Assembly (NCBI GenBank): GCA_023249375.1
Contig: JAHFCT010000023.1
Span: 1-53,164 of the forward strand
Reading direction: 5' to 3'
DNA length: 53,164 nt
Source of the DNA: Gemmatimonadota bacterium
GTDB taxonomy: Bacteria; Gemmatimonadota; Gemmatimonadetes; Gemmatimonadales; Gemmatimonadaceae
Shown here: positions 1 through 7,207 of the stretch, in pieces
Layout of the letters: each line of letters starts with the position of its first letter
Position numbering within the stretch: position 1 is the first letter of the stretch
Made by a program: the position numbers and the translations under genes
Notes under the pieces: model-generated
The model's input: the letters and a program-made list of their open reading frames with translations, nothing else
Databases searched by the model: none
Told to the model about the DNA's origin: nothing

Positions 1-462
1 ACGCGGCACGAAGCTGAACTGAATGCTGTCGTGGGGCATGACGTTGCGATACGCGCGATTGGGCGCGATTTCCGCGGCGTGAAAATCCATCGAGTGCGGC
101 ATATCGGCGCCGTTGACGAGTGTGAACTCGATGGTGTCGCCCACGGTGGCGCGGAGAATCGGCCCCGGCACGATGGAGTCAAATGCCCACGCATCGTAGA
201 TCACGCCTGGCGCGACTTCGTGCCGGACGGCAACGGTGGTCATGCGAATGCGATGATGACGCGACGTGGCGCGCGGCGGCGCGTCGGCGGCGCGATCCGA
301 CTTGGTGGCGACGGCGCCGATGGGCGCCTCGCCGTGCGACATCTCGGCGGGCGGCTTGAGAGCGGCAGAGGCCGCAGCTGGCGGCGACGGCGCGCGAGTC
401 GAGGACGGCGCACCGCACGCGGCAAGCGCGGCGAGGGACACTGAGAGAGCGATCGAACGCAT
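1..462 (-). CDS. Copper nitrite reductase-like lipoprotein (3' part outside window)
   Basis: Only the first 154 codons lie in the window; the gene continues past position 1. The start is ATG at 462 and opens a lipoprotein signal peptide with a lipobox-like LAAC, Cys at residue 16. A Ala/Pro/Ser-rich linker follows, then a cupredoxin domain with VPGPILRATVGDTIEF and PHSMDFHA. The H-x2-D-x-H pattern in PHSMDFHA matches the type 1/type 2 copper ligand and catalytic Asp region of NirK-type nitrite reductases (HNVDFHA). In that family the enzyme reduces nitrite to NO in the periplasm. A laccase-like or other multicopper oxidase is also possible because the C-terminal domain is not visible. It is third in a minus-strand set after a MarR regulator and a small membrane protein. 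Confidence 0.7.
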   Translation of the reverse strand, partial: MRSIALSVSLAALAACGAPSSTRAPSPPAAASAALKPPAEMSHGEAPIGAVATKSDRAADAPPRATSRHHRIRMTTVAVRHEVAPGVIYDAWAFDSIVPGPILRATVGDTIEFTLVNGADMPHSMDFHAAEIAPNRAYRNVMPHDSIQFSFVPR

Positions 463-504
463 GAGATGATCCACGGTGAGAGGGGGCAGGGCAGCTGCGG
501 ATGC

Positions 505-876
505 CTATGGCTCAGTCCTGGTTCGCTCGCTGGAGCCGCCTCTGGCATCGCCGGCAGTGGCATCGCCGGTAGCGACATCGCCGGCAGTGGCATCGCCGGT
601 AGCGGCGTCGCCGGTATCTGGCGGTGCAATCGCTGCCGGTGGCGGATCGAAGAAGGTCCATGGCGTGAGGACCGTGCGAAACCAGCGGGTGAGCGTGGCG
701 GATGCACCCTGAAACAGGCGGACGCCAAGTATCCGGCACGCGCGCTCGAGCGGCCAGGTAACCAGCCACATCACGGCGAGGCCCACGAGCGCGACGGGCC
801 AGAGTGGAATCGCGATGAGCAGCGCGATTGGCACGAGGGGTGCCACGAACATGCAGGGGCCGATCGCGAGTGCCAT
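505..876 (-). CDS. Small membrane protein with a repeat-encoded hydrophilic tail
   Basis: This 123-aa protein has two hydrophobic segments near the N-terminus (about residues 2-22 and 25-43), a short amphipathic middle, and a Gly/Asp/Ala/Thr-rich tail. The tail repeats a five-residue theme (TGDAT / AGDVA) and is encoded by five 15-bp tandem units at 544-618. I chose ATG 876, 17 bases after the MarR stop, over a start at 960 that would overlap the MarR gene by 67 bases and add an arginine-rich segment. The family is not recognised. Its position suggests co-transcription with the MarR regulator and the nitrite reductase-like gene. Confidence 0.55.
   Translation of the reverse strand: MALAIGPCMFVAPLVPIALLIAIPLWPVALVGLAVMWLVTWPLERACRILGVRLFQGASATLTRWFRTVLTPWTFFDPPPAAIAPPDTGDAATGDATAGDVATGDATAGDARGGSSERTRTEP
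544..618 (-). repeat. Five 15-bp tandem units inside a coding region
   Basis: The units read ggcatcgccggcagt, ggcatcgccggtagc, gacatcgccggcagt, ggcatcgccggtagc and ggcgtcgccggtatc on the + strand. Units 1-2 and 3-4 form a 30-bp higher-order repeat differing at one base, so the array probably grew by a 30-bp duplication. The length keeps the reading frame of the membrane protein on the minus strand. Confidence 0.85.
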
Positions 877-893
877 GAGCCGGCGGTGCGCCG

Positions 894-1445
894 CTACCGG
901 GCGCGCGGGCGCGCGCCGGTCGTGACCGGTGGTTCGAAAAGGAGCGGCGATCCCGCCCACGTGATGCCGAGCCGAGAGAGCAGCGGCGCAAGCCCGGCTT
1001 CGAGCGAACGGATCTCTTTTGGGGGAAGGCTTGTCATCGCGCCAAGCAGCCGGGTCATGGGTGCCACAGGGGCGCGTCGCACGAGACGACGGCCCGCGCC
1101 GGTGACGCGAATGACGACGCGCCGCCGGTCGTCCGGCGCTTTCTCCCGCGTGACCAGGCCGGCACGTTGCAGGCGTCCGATGACGACCGAGACGGTGCTG
1201 TCGTGGGTGCGGGCCAACTCGGCGAGTGCGCCGAGCGACCGCGGGCCGTCGGCGGCGAGTGCCTGCAACAGGAAGAGTTGCGCGTTGGTGATGCCGGTGC
1301 GTCGCTCCACGGTGCGCGCCGACGCGCTCAGTCCGGCGATGAGCGCGCGGAGCATGGCGAGGGCGTCGCGGGGGGTGTGGGGGCCGCGGCTGCCGTGGTG
1401 GCCGGCGACGCGTGTGCGCGAGGGCTGACGGGGGGGAACGGGCAT
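894..1445 (-). CDS. MarR-family transcriptional regulator
   Basis: The 183-aa protein carries a MarR-type winged helix: the segment TNAQLFLLQALAADGP begins the HTH core, THDSTVSVVIGRLQRAGL is the recognition region, and TREKAPDDRRRVVIRVT is the wing with the typical DDRR pattern. MarR proteins are dimeric repressors that usually control their own gene and a neighbour. The first 30 residues are low-complexity and Arg/Pro/Gly-rich, so the true start could be the internal ATG at 1355. The 11-bp palindrome upstream of 1445 is a candidate operator. Downstream on the same strand are a membrane protein and a nitrite reductase-like gene, the likely targets. Confidence 0.85.
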   Translation of the reverse strand: MPVPPRQPSRTRVAGHHGSRGPHTPRDALAMLRALIAGLSASARTVERRTGITNAQLFLLQALAADGPRSLGALAELARTHDSTVSVVIGRLQRAGLVTREKAPDDRRRVVIRVTGAGRRLVRRAPVAPMTRLLGAMTSLPPKEIRSLEAGLAPLLSRLGITWAGSPLLFEPPVTTGARPRAR

Positions 1446-1467
1446 GGAATGGATTAGTTAGACATCG

Positions 1468-1478
1468 AAGTAATACTT
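1468..1478 (-). promoter_or_regulatory. Candidate MarR operator (11-bp palindrome)
   Basis: AAGTA-A-TACTT is a perfect inverted repeat with one central base, about 23 bases upstream of the MarR start. It lies in an AT-rich patch (about 1452-1480) that stands out from its GC-rich surroundings. Autoregulation through such sites is usual for MarR proteins; the link here rests on position. Confidence 0.4.
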
Positions 1479-1533
1479 ACCGCGGCGTGCCGGCGCCAGC
1501 GCGCGATGCGGGGGTGCGCTGGCGGGGGCGCTG

Positions 1534-1552
1534 CCCTCGGCGCCGCCGAGGG
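1534..1552. other. Stem-loop upstream of the tRNA gene
   Basis: CCCTCGGC and GCCGAGGG form a perfect 8-bp stem with a 3-base loop. There is no T-tract on either strand, so a terminator role is uncertain. The rest of 1479-1666 shows no coding signal that I can support. Confidence 0.3.
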
Positions 1553-1666
1553 CGCGGCGGGTGCCGCTATCGGTGCTTCTGACTCCCAGGCGCAGCGCGT
1601 GGACCGCTGGAAGCGGTGCGTCACCGCGACTAGGTTTCGCGAGCGGCCGTTGCTCGTAGCGGCAGC

Positions 1667-1750
1667 GCCCGGATGGCGGAACTGGCAGACGCACGGGACT
1701 CAAAATCCCGCGAGGGCAACCTCATGTGGGTTCGATCCCCACTCTGGGCA
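1667..1750 (+). tRNA. tRNA-Leu(CAA)
   Basis: The 84 bases fold as a class II tRNA. The acceptor stem GCCCGGA pairs with TCTGGGC (one G-T pair), followed by discriminator A. The anticodon stem CGGGA/TCCCG holds the loop CTCAAAA, giving anticodon CAA (reads UUG). The long variable arm GAGG-GCAA-CCTC is typical of tRNA-Leu, and the T arm is GTGGG-TTCGATC-CCCAC. CCA is not encoded. Confidence 0.95.
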
Positions 1751-1756
1751 TGCAAT

Positions 1757-1826
1757 ACGATTGCGGATATTGGATCACGGATCGGGATCGAGGATCACGA
1801 ATCCGGATTTCGATGGCGATTGATTG
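1757..1826. repeat. GATC-rich intergenic repeat, copy 1
   Basis: A run of short units related to GGATCACGGAT and GCGATTG starts seven bases after the tRNA 3' end and runs into a terminator. It resembles the copies at 17837-17900 and 24219-24282, sharing GGATCACGGAT and GATTGAGGA, but it is more diverged and its parts are in a different order. Confidence 0.6.
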
Positions 1827-1829
1827 AGG

Positions 1830-1855
1830 AGGGCCGCCGGAGTGGGCGGCCCTTT
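1830..1855 (+). terminator. Rho-independent terminator after tRNA-Leu
   Basis: AGGGCCGCC pairs perfectly with GGCGGCCCT (9 bp) around a 6-base loop, followed by TT. It sits between the tRNA/repeat and the next gene. Confidence 0.7.
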
Positions 1856-1871
1856 CGCCTCCACGGACCAT

Positions 1872-2432
1872 ATGCACACACTCATTCCTCGCACGCTGCG
1901 CACTGAGCGGCTCTTCATGCGGCCGTGGGCGGCGACCGACGCGGCCGCGCTGCTGCCGGTGCTGACGGCGAACGTGGAGCACTTGGGGCCCTGGATTCCG
2001 GCGCACGTCTGGACGCCGGTACCACCGCCGGAGCTGACCGCGCGGCTCGCGGGCTTCGCGGAGGACTTTGCCGCGGATCGATCGTACCGCTTCGCGCTCT
2101 TCGATCTGGACGACACACAGGTGCTTGGCGAGGTCGATCTCTTTCCGCGCGCCGCCTCGGGACGCGTGCCGCTCGCCGACGCGGATCACGTGGAGTTGGG
2201 GTACTGGCTTGATGTCACGGCCACCGGGCGGGGATTCGCGAGCGAGGCGTGCCGCGCGCTCTTCGATGTGGCGCGCACGCTCCCCGGCATGACGCACGTC
2301 GACATTCGCTGCGACGCCGCGAACGTGCCGAGCGCGGCTGTTCCCCTGCGCCTCGGCTTCCACCTGGCCGCGGTCGAGCGTGAGATGCAGGTCTGGCGGA
2401 AGCAACTCGCGAGCGACCACACGGGCGCGTAA
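1872..2432 (+). CDS. GNAT N-acetyltransferase, RimJ/RimL type
   Basis: The 186-aa protein begins with the RimJ-like pattern LRTERLFMRPWAATDAAAL. It has a central HVELGYWLDVTATGRGFASE with the acetyl-CoA-binding G-R-G-x-A stretch, and ends with the DAANVPSAAVPLRLGFHL segment (N-x-S-x-x-x-x-x-x-x-G-F) typical of the family. Such enzymes move acetyl from acetyl-CoA to an N-terminal or small-molecule amine; the substrate cannot be told. ATG 1872 is chosen because an earlier in-frame start at 1824 would lie inside the terminator hairpin. Confidence 0.85.
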   Translation: MHTLIPRTLRTERLFMRPWAATDAAALLPVLTANVEHLGPWIPAHVWTPVPPPELTARLAGFAEDFAADRSYRFALFDLDDTQVLGEVDLFPRAASGRVPLADADHVELGYWLDVTATGRGFASEACRALFDVARTLPGMTHVDIRCDAANVPSAAVPLRLGFHLAAVEREMQVWRKQLASDHTGA

Positions 2433-2480
2433 TGTGACGTGCCGCACCGCCAGCAATGCGACTCGGGCATACCGTGTATC

Positions 2481-2500
2481 GGCGTTGGCGTTGGCGTTGG
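2481..2500 (+). repeat. Hexanucleotide tandem repeat
   Basis: Three copies of GGCGTT plus GG lie in the 160-bp gap between the acetyltransferase and the next gene. The rest of the gap shows no recognisable promoter. Confidence 0.7.
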
Positions 2501-2592
2501 CATCGGCACACAGCCGCTGGCGCACCGGGATCTGACCGAGTACGCTCAGGCGCCGAGCCAAGTCCGATGCGTCCCCCCTGCACGGAGAGATC

Positions 2593-3201
2593 ATGTTCGC
2601 CGCGCTCGCCTTGTTGAGCAGCTTCGCGATGTCGCCGCTGGACACCATCCCCGCCGAGCTGACCGTCGACCCGGGCTGGATGTCGGGCGCGATCGAGACG
2701 CAGGAACCCGTCAATGACACGACGCCGCGCCGGCGACCACGGGCCATCGCCGTGTCGGACGCGTACGCCAAGCGTCTGCACGTTCATCGCTTCGCGAGCT
2801 ACGCCATTCTGCCGCTCTTCACGGCGCAGGCGATCGTCGGCGAGCATCTCTACCACAGCGATCAGAACGGACTGCCGCCGGCGGCGTCGCTCAAGCGCAC
2901 GCACTACTTCCTTGCCTATTCAATTGGCGGGCTCTTCGCGGTGAATGGCGTGACGGGCGCGATGAACTGGTGGGAGACGCGGCATAACCCCAAGGGGCGT
3001 GCGTGGCGCACGGCACACGGCGCACTGATGATGCTCTCGGAGGCGGGCTTCGCCTACACGGCCTCGCTCGGCTGGAAAGCTCGCTTCAGCCAGAGCGGCG
3101 GCAATGTGTCCCGCACGAATCACCTGCACATGGCGGAACTCTCCGTGGGCATGGCGCTGACGAGCTACGCGATGATGCTCAAGCCGTTCCGGCGGGATTG
3201 A
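2593..3201 (+). CDS. Multi-pass membrane protein with conserved histidines, possibly b-type cytochrome-like
   Basis: The 202-aa protein starts with a short hydrophobic leader and then has four likely membrane segments (about residues 71-88, 107-124, 142-160 and 178-195). Histidines sit at the ends of or inside these segments, in LHVHRF, TAHGALMM and NHLHMAEL. This pattern resembles cytochrome b561-type haem-binding four-helix proteins, but I cannot assign a family. The segment RTHYFLAYSIGGLFAVNGVTG is the second helix. It stands alone, with 109 bases to the next gene. The start ATG follows GGAGAGATC, an acceptable ribosome site. Confidence 0.6.
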   Translation: MFAALALLSSFAMSPLDTIPAELTVDPGWMSGAIETQEPVNDTTPRRRPRAIAVSDAYAKRLHVHRFASYAILPLFTAQAIVGEHLYHSDQNGLPPAASLKRTHYFLAYSIGGLFAVNGVTGAMNWWETRHNPKGRAWRTAHGALMMLSEAGFAYTASLGWKARFSQSGGNVSRTNHLHMAELSVGMALTSYAMMLKPFRRD

Positions 3202-3271
3202 GTCGGTCGACAGCGCACTGGTGGCCGTGTGCATGGCGACGCCACCGCACCGGAAAAGTGCTAACTTGGAA

Positions 3272-3306
3272 GTGCCTCCCGGCATGCACTCTTGTGCGTG
3301 AGGCAC
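3272..3306 (+). promoter_or_regulatory. Leader stem-loop that covers the ribosome site of the regulator gene
   Basis: GTGCCT (3272-3277) pairs with AGGCAC (3301-3306), and inside it CATGCAC (3283-3289) pairs with GTGCGTG (3294-3300) around loop TCTT, with a 5-base bulge. The only Shine-Dalgarno-like bases, GAGG at 3300-3303, lie in the 3' arm seven bases before the GTG start. When folded, the hairpin would hide the ribosome site. Confidence 0.45.
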
Positions 3307-3310
3307 CGTC

Positions 3311-3967
3311 GTGCAGATCCTGATTGCGGACAAGCATGCGCTCGTGCGGAGCGCCCTGCGGACGCTGGTTGAAGAGCATGGCCACCGCGTCGTGGCTGAG
3401 GTTGCGTCGGGGCCCGAGGCGGTCGAGATGACGCGCCGTAGCGAACCAGATGTCGCGCTGCTCGACCTCGAAGGCTCGCCGTTCGAGATGATGGCGGCGG
3501 GCAAGCGGATTTCGTCGGCGTTCCCGCATACTGCCGTCGTCGTGCTCGCCGGTCCCGGCGAACACGACTTGTTCCTCGAGGCCGTGTCGAGCGGCGCGCG
3601 CGGCTTCGTCACGCGCGACATGGACGAGCACATCTTCTGCACGCTGCTGGAACGCGCGGCGGCCGGCGAGATTGTGGTCGCGCCGGAACTCGCCACCAAG
3701 CTGCTCGAGGTCTACACGCACGCGTCGGCGGACGGTCAACACGTGCGTCGCGCGATGACGCTGACGCCGCGTGAGCACGAAGTGCTGTCGCACATGACGC
3801 GCGGGCAAACGTCCAACCGCGCACTGGCGGCGGCACTGGACCTGAGCGAGAACACGGTTCGCTTTCACGTGCGGAACATCCTTGAGAAGTTCCACGTGCA
3901 CAGCCGGGCAGCGGTGGTGGCCTACGCGTGCTCGCACGATGCCGTCGCGTTGGAGGGCGCCGAGTAG
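3311..3967 (+). CDS. NarL/LuxR-family response regulator with an altered receiver pocket
   Basis: The 218-aa protein has an N-terminal receiver (about 1-120) and a C-terminal LuxR helix-turn-helix (about 150-210; LTPREHEVLSHM and SENTVRFHVRNILEKFHVHSR). The receiver keeps the phosphate-accepting Asp52 (ALLDLEG). It differs elsewhere: the second acidic residue is Lys8 (ADKHALVR instead of ADDHALVR), the Thr/Ser switch position is Ala80, and the conserved Lys is Arg102 (VTRD instead of LLKD). Such changes are seen in receivers with weak or no phosphorylation. No histidine kinase is nearby. The start is GTG 3311. It is encoded just upstream of the hydrogenase operon on the same strand and is the obvious candidate regulator of it. 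Confidence 0.85.
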   Translation: MQILIADKHALVRSALRTLVEEHGHRVVAEVASGPEAVEMTRRSEPDVALLDLEGSPFEMMAAGKRISSAFPHTAVVVLAGPGEHDLFLEAVSSGARGFVTRDMDEHIFCTLLERAAAGEIVVAPELATKLLEVYTHASADGQHVRRAMTLTPREHEVLSHMTRGQTSNRALAAALDLSENTVRFHVRNILEKFHVHSRAAVVAYACSHDAVALEGAE

Positions 3968-4044
3968 CCGGCGCGCGGCCGGTGTGGCCAACCGGATCCG
4001 TCGACGGGGACGGTGCGCACGTCAGCGTTTTCGGCGAATCCCAC

Positions 4045-4077
4045 CCATTGGGGTAGGGTGCGCTCCCACCCTAATGG
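4045..4077 (+). promoter_or_regulatory. Inverted repeat upstream of the hydrogenase operon (candidate operator)
   Basis: CCATTGGGGTAGGGTG (4045-4060) and CCCACCCTAATGG (4065-4077) form an inverted repeat of the CCATTnGGGTnGG type. It lies about 90 bases before the first gene of the operon (start 4168) and about 80 bases after the regulator stop. The symmetry and position suit a dimeric NarL-type protein. A clear sigma-70 or sigma-54 promoter was not seen in 3968-4167. Confidence 0.5.
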
Positions 4078-4167
4078 ACGTTCCGAGCTCGCACCAATTT
4101 TCACAAGCTTCCCTTGTACCTCCCGCGCGGTGCAAACCGCGGCGCCTGGTTCTTCAAGGGATTAGCG

Positions 4168-6111
4168 ATGATCTCCCGAGAACGCTCGGGTTTTCAGAAT
4201 AGCTTGACCGTGTGCCCCTTCTGCTCCTGCGGGTGTGGTCTCCACCTGCAGGGAGACAGCGATGGCCTCGTTGGGGTGGTACCCAGCGAGGCCAGTCCTG
4301 TGTCAGAGGGGCGCCTGTGTGAGCGCGGCTGGGCCGCGCATGACGCCGCGCGCTGGGGCGCCCGCTTTCACGAGCCGCACATCCGTGAGCACGGCGTGCT
4401 CCGCCCGGCGTCCTGGGACGAGGCACTCGGCGTGGCGGCCAAGTCACTGCGCAGCCTGCGTGACCGCGGCCGGCCGGTGGGTGTGCTCGGCTCCGGTCGC
4501 GCGTCCAACGAGGAGAACTTCCTGGCGGTGGCACTCGCCCGCGTGGCGCTGCACACCGGCAATGTCGATGCCGGACTGCGCCGCTGTTATGAGGACCTGC
4601 TCGCGGCGTTGGAACAGCCCGCCGCCGCGGCAGACCGCGAGGATGGGATCCGCCGGCTTGAGCGCTCGGACGTCATCGTGCTGATTGAGGGCGACCTCAC
4701 GACGTCGCATCCGCGCGTCGCGATGGGCGTGCTGCGCGCGCTGCGTCGAGGCGGCCGGTTGATCACCGCCGGATGGAGCCGGACGCAGATGAGCCGGCTG
4801 GCGACCGTGCACCTGCCGTTAAGTGCGGCGATGCCAGTGAGCACGCTGGCCGCGTTGCAGCAGGCGTTTACCGAGTTGGCTGCGCGCGGTGATGCGGTGA
4901 GTGCCGGCGGCGGCGGCGCGAGCGCGGTGGAGCGCGCGGCATCGATCGTCGCCGAGTCACGGCGCGTGGCGTTTGTCCTGACGCCGTTCGATGCGGATTC
5001 CGTGGTGCTTCGCACCGCGGCTTCGCTCATCGCGGCGCTGGCCGACGATGTCGCCGCGGCCGGAGGGACGCCGCCGCTCGTACTGCCGCTCCCTGTCCGC
5101 GCCAATACGTGCGGCGCGTTCGATATGGGGGTGGCGCCGCACCTGCTCCCCGGGCGGCGTTCACTGGAAGATCATGACGCCCGCGACCGACTGCGCGCCG
5201 TGTGGGGCACCGAGCCGTGCTGGAGTGGCGGACTGAGCGCCGAGGAGATGATCGACAGCGTGTCGGGGCTCGTGGTGCTGGCGGATGACGTCACGGAGTT
5301 TCATCGCCGGCCCGATCGTGCAGTGGCGGCGCTGCAATCGCTCGACACGCTTGTCGTGTTCGACAGCTTCGTGACGCCGACGACGAAGGCGGCGCACGTG
5401 GTGCTGCCGATCGCGGCGTTCGGAGAGACGGCGGGAACGATCACGAGTCTCGAGGGGCGCGTGCAGCGGTGGCGGAGCGCCGCCGATGCGCCGCACTCGA
5501 TTCGGCCGGGTTGGCGGGCACTCCGCGACTTGCTCGATGCGCTGGGCGCCACGTACGCGCCGCAATCACTCGACGTGCTGCTGCGAGACATCTGGACGGC
5601 GGTGCCGTCCTACGGCGCGATTGCGCCGGCCGCGCTCGACGCCGCGGGCGGCGCGGTGCTTGAGGATTCAGGCGCACCGCGCCGCGCGACCCCCGTCGCT
5701 GATGCGATGCGCCGGACCGCCTCGCGCCGCGTCGGCGCCGCGCCGGCGGAAGCACCGTCGGATGCGACGGCGGATGCGATGCGCTGGCTGCTGCGCGGCG
5801 AGGGCGTGTTCGACTGGGGCGACGACCCGCTGGTGACGTCGTCGCCGATCCTCCGGCGTACACCGGCGTCGGAGCGGAAGCTGCGCCCGACCGGTGTGGT
5901 GATGATGAGCACGGATGACGCGGAACGACTGGGTGTCCGCGACGGATGGACGATTCGCGTTCGCTCGAGGAGCGGTGAAGCTCACGTGGCGGTGTCTCTG
6001 CGGGCAGGACAGGAGCGGGGCGTGCTGTTTGTCCCGTTCGCATATCGGGATCGCCTGAGCGCGCTGTCGGGCGACGGTGGTGCGGTGGAGGTGGAAGTCA
6101 GTCGCGCCTGA
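4168..6111 (+). CDS. Formate dehydrogenase-like molybdopterin oxidoreductase subunit
   Basis: The 647-aa protein follows the FdhF plan. An N-terminal [4Fe-4S] site has Cys16, Cys19, Cys23 and Cys51 (CPFCSCGCG and GRLCERG). A cofactor domain carries NVDAGLRRC with Cys140 where E. coli FdhF has Sec140. A later segment has RANTCGAFDMG (compare NNVQGACDMG), then VLPIAAFGETAGT and EGRVQRW, and a C-terminal molydopterin-binding domain. The residue after Cys140 is Tyr141 where active formate dehydrogenases have His, and the lysine next to the FeS site is Arg53, so catalysis on formate is uncertain. Start ATG 4168 has AGGGA upstream. It is the first gene of the hydrogenase operon; in the family it would feed electrons from formate. 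Confidence 0.8.
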   Translation: MISRERSGFQNSLTVCPFCSCGCGLHLQGDSDGLVGVVPSEASPVSEGRLCERGWAAHDAARWGARFHEPHIREHGVLRPASWDEALGVAAKSLRSLRDRGRPVGVLGSGRASNEENFLAVALARVALHTGNVDAGLRRCYEDLLAALEQPAAAADREDGIRRLERSDVIVLIEGDLTTSHPRVAMGVLRALRRGGRLITAGWSRTQMSRLATVHLPLSAAMPVSTLAALQQAFTELAARGDAVSAGGGGASAVERAASIVAESRRVAFVLTPFDADSVVLRTAASLIAALADDVAAAGGTPPLVLPLPVRANTCGAFDMGVAPHLLPGRRSLEDHDARDRLRAVWGTEPCWSGGLSAEEMIDSVSGLVVLADDVTEFHRRPDRAVAALQSLDTLVVFDSFVTPTTKAAHVVLPIAAFGETAGTITSLEGRVQRWRSAADAPHSIRPGWRALRDLLDALGATYAPQSLDVLLRDIWTAVPSYGAIAPAALDAAGGAVLEDSGAPRRATPVADAMRRTASRRVGAAPAEAPSDATADAMRWLLRGEGVFDWGDDPLVTSSPILRRTPASERKLRPTGVVMMSTDDAERLGVRDGWTIRVRSRSGEAHVAVSLRAGQERGVLFVPFAYRDRLSALSGDGGAVEVEVSRA

Positions 6112-6136
6112 AGGCCTCAACTGGAGGAACGGAACC

Positions 6137-7207
6137 GTGGAGAGGAGCGCCACCCGCGTCATCGCCAGAAGCGACGTGAACGAGTGGCTGGCGCATATCC
6201 TCCACCATCGTGACGTTATCGCGCCGACGCGGTCACCGGGTGGAGACACGATGTTTGCTCCCATCACGTCGCCCGATGACGTGCTGTGGGACTTCGAGAA
6301 TCCGCTGGCGCCACCGAAGCAGTTCCTGCTCCCACAGACGGAGCCGCTGGCGCACTTCCGTCGCATCGACGGCCACATGCACGTGGAACCGGTGGCCGAG
6401 CAGCGGGAGCGCGTGCTCTTCAACGTGCGCAGCTGCGATGCCTCGGCGCTCGCCTTTCTGCGTGAGACCTATGCACGCGACCTCGCCGATGACGTGGTGG
6501 AGCGACGCGCGGCATCGCTGACGGTCGTGACGCTGGCGTGCAGCGTGCCCTGCGAGCTGGGGTTCTGCGTCTGCACCGACGCGGGGCCGTTCTTGCGGCG
6601 TGACTTCGACGTGCAGCTCACCGATCTCGGCGACGCGTTCTTCGTGGAGGTGGGCACAGACAAGGGGCGCGCGCTCGTCGGCCTCGCGGACGCTCTGTTC
6701 CAGGATGCGGCCTCCGACGATCAGGCGCGACGCGATGCGTCGGAGCTTGCGGCGCGCGCGCATTTTGGCGGCGAGACGTGCCACTTTGGTTCCGCCATGC
6801 GGCGCATCTCGACGAAACGGGTGGCGGACGAGTTGTGGGAGTCGATGAGCGCGTGGTGCCTGGACTGTGGCGGCTGCACGCACGTGTGCCCCACCTGCTA
6901 CTGCTTCAGCGTCTCGGACACGCCGCCGGCCGACGGCTGCTCCACGCGATGCCGCCTGTGGGATTCGTGCCAGTACTCGGCGTTCACCCTCGAGGCGACG
7001 GGACACAATCCGCGCACGGCACACGGCGAGCGCATGAAGCGCCGATTCCATCACAAGGCGAGCGCGCAGTACTTCCAACGGGACGGGCGCGTCGGCTGCG
7101 TGGGATGCGGACGCTGCGTGAAGGTGTGCATGGGCACCACCGACATGCCGACGGTGATCGCGGCCATTCGCCACGGCACGTGGGACGGCGGGCGCGCTCA
7201 TGCCTAA
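6137..7207 (+). CDS. hydB: HydB-like iron-sulfur subunit (4Fe-4S dicluster)
   Basis: The 356-aa protein matches the beta subunit of sulfhydrogenase and AsrA-type proteins. A variable N-terminal region leads to a cysteine-rich half: WCLDCGGCTHVCPTCYCF, CRLWDSCQY, RFHHKASAQYF and CVGCGRCVKVCM. These are two [4Fe-4S] sites plus the family's R-x-W-D-S-C signature. HydB passes electrons between the flavin subunit HydG and a catalytic partner. Start GTG 6137 follows GGAGG at the right spacing; an in-frame start at 6077 would overlap the upstream gene. The stop overlaps the next start by eight bases, so translation is coupled to the HydG-like gene. Confidence 0.88.
   Translation: MERSATRVIARSDVNEWLAHILHHRDVIAPTRSPGGDTMFAPITSPDDVLWDFENPLAPPKQFLLPQTEPLAHFRRIDGHMHVEPVAEQRERVLFNVRSCDASALAFLRETYARDLADDVVERRAASLTVVTLACSVPCELGFCVCTDAGPFLRRDFDVQLTDLGDAFFVEVGTDKGRALVGLADALFQDAASDDQARRDASELAARAHFGGETCHFGSAMRRISTKRVADELWESMSAWCLDCGGCTHVCPTCYCFSVSDTPPADGCSTRCRLWDSCQYSAFTLEATGHNPRTAHGERMKRRFHHKASAQYFQRDGRVGCVGCGRCVKVCMGTTDMPTVIAAIRHGTWDGGRAHA

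Noticed and set aside
544-618. CRISPR-like repeats
   Set aside because: The 15-bp units are directly joined and keep a reading frame, so they are a coding minisatellite.
4585-4590. Selenocysteine in the FdhF-like protein
   Set aside because: The codon at the active site is TGT (Cys140), not TGA, so no selenocysteine is needed.
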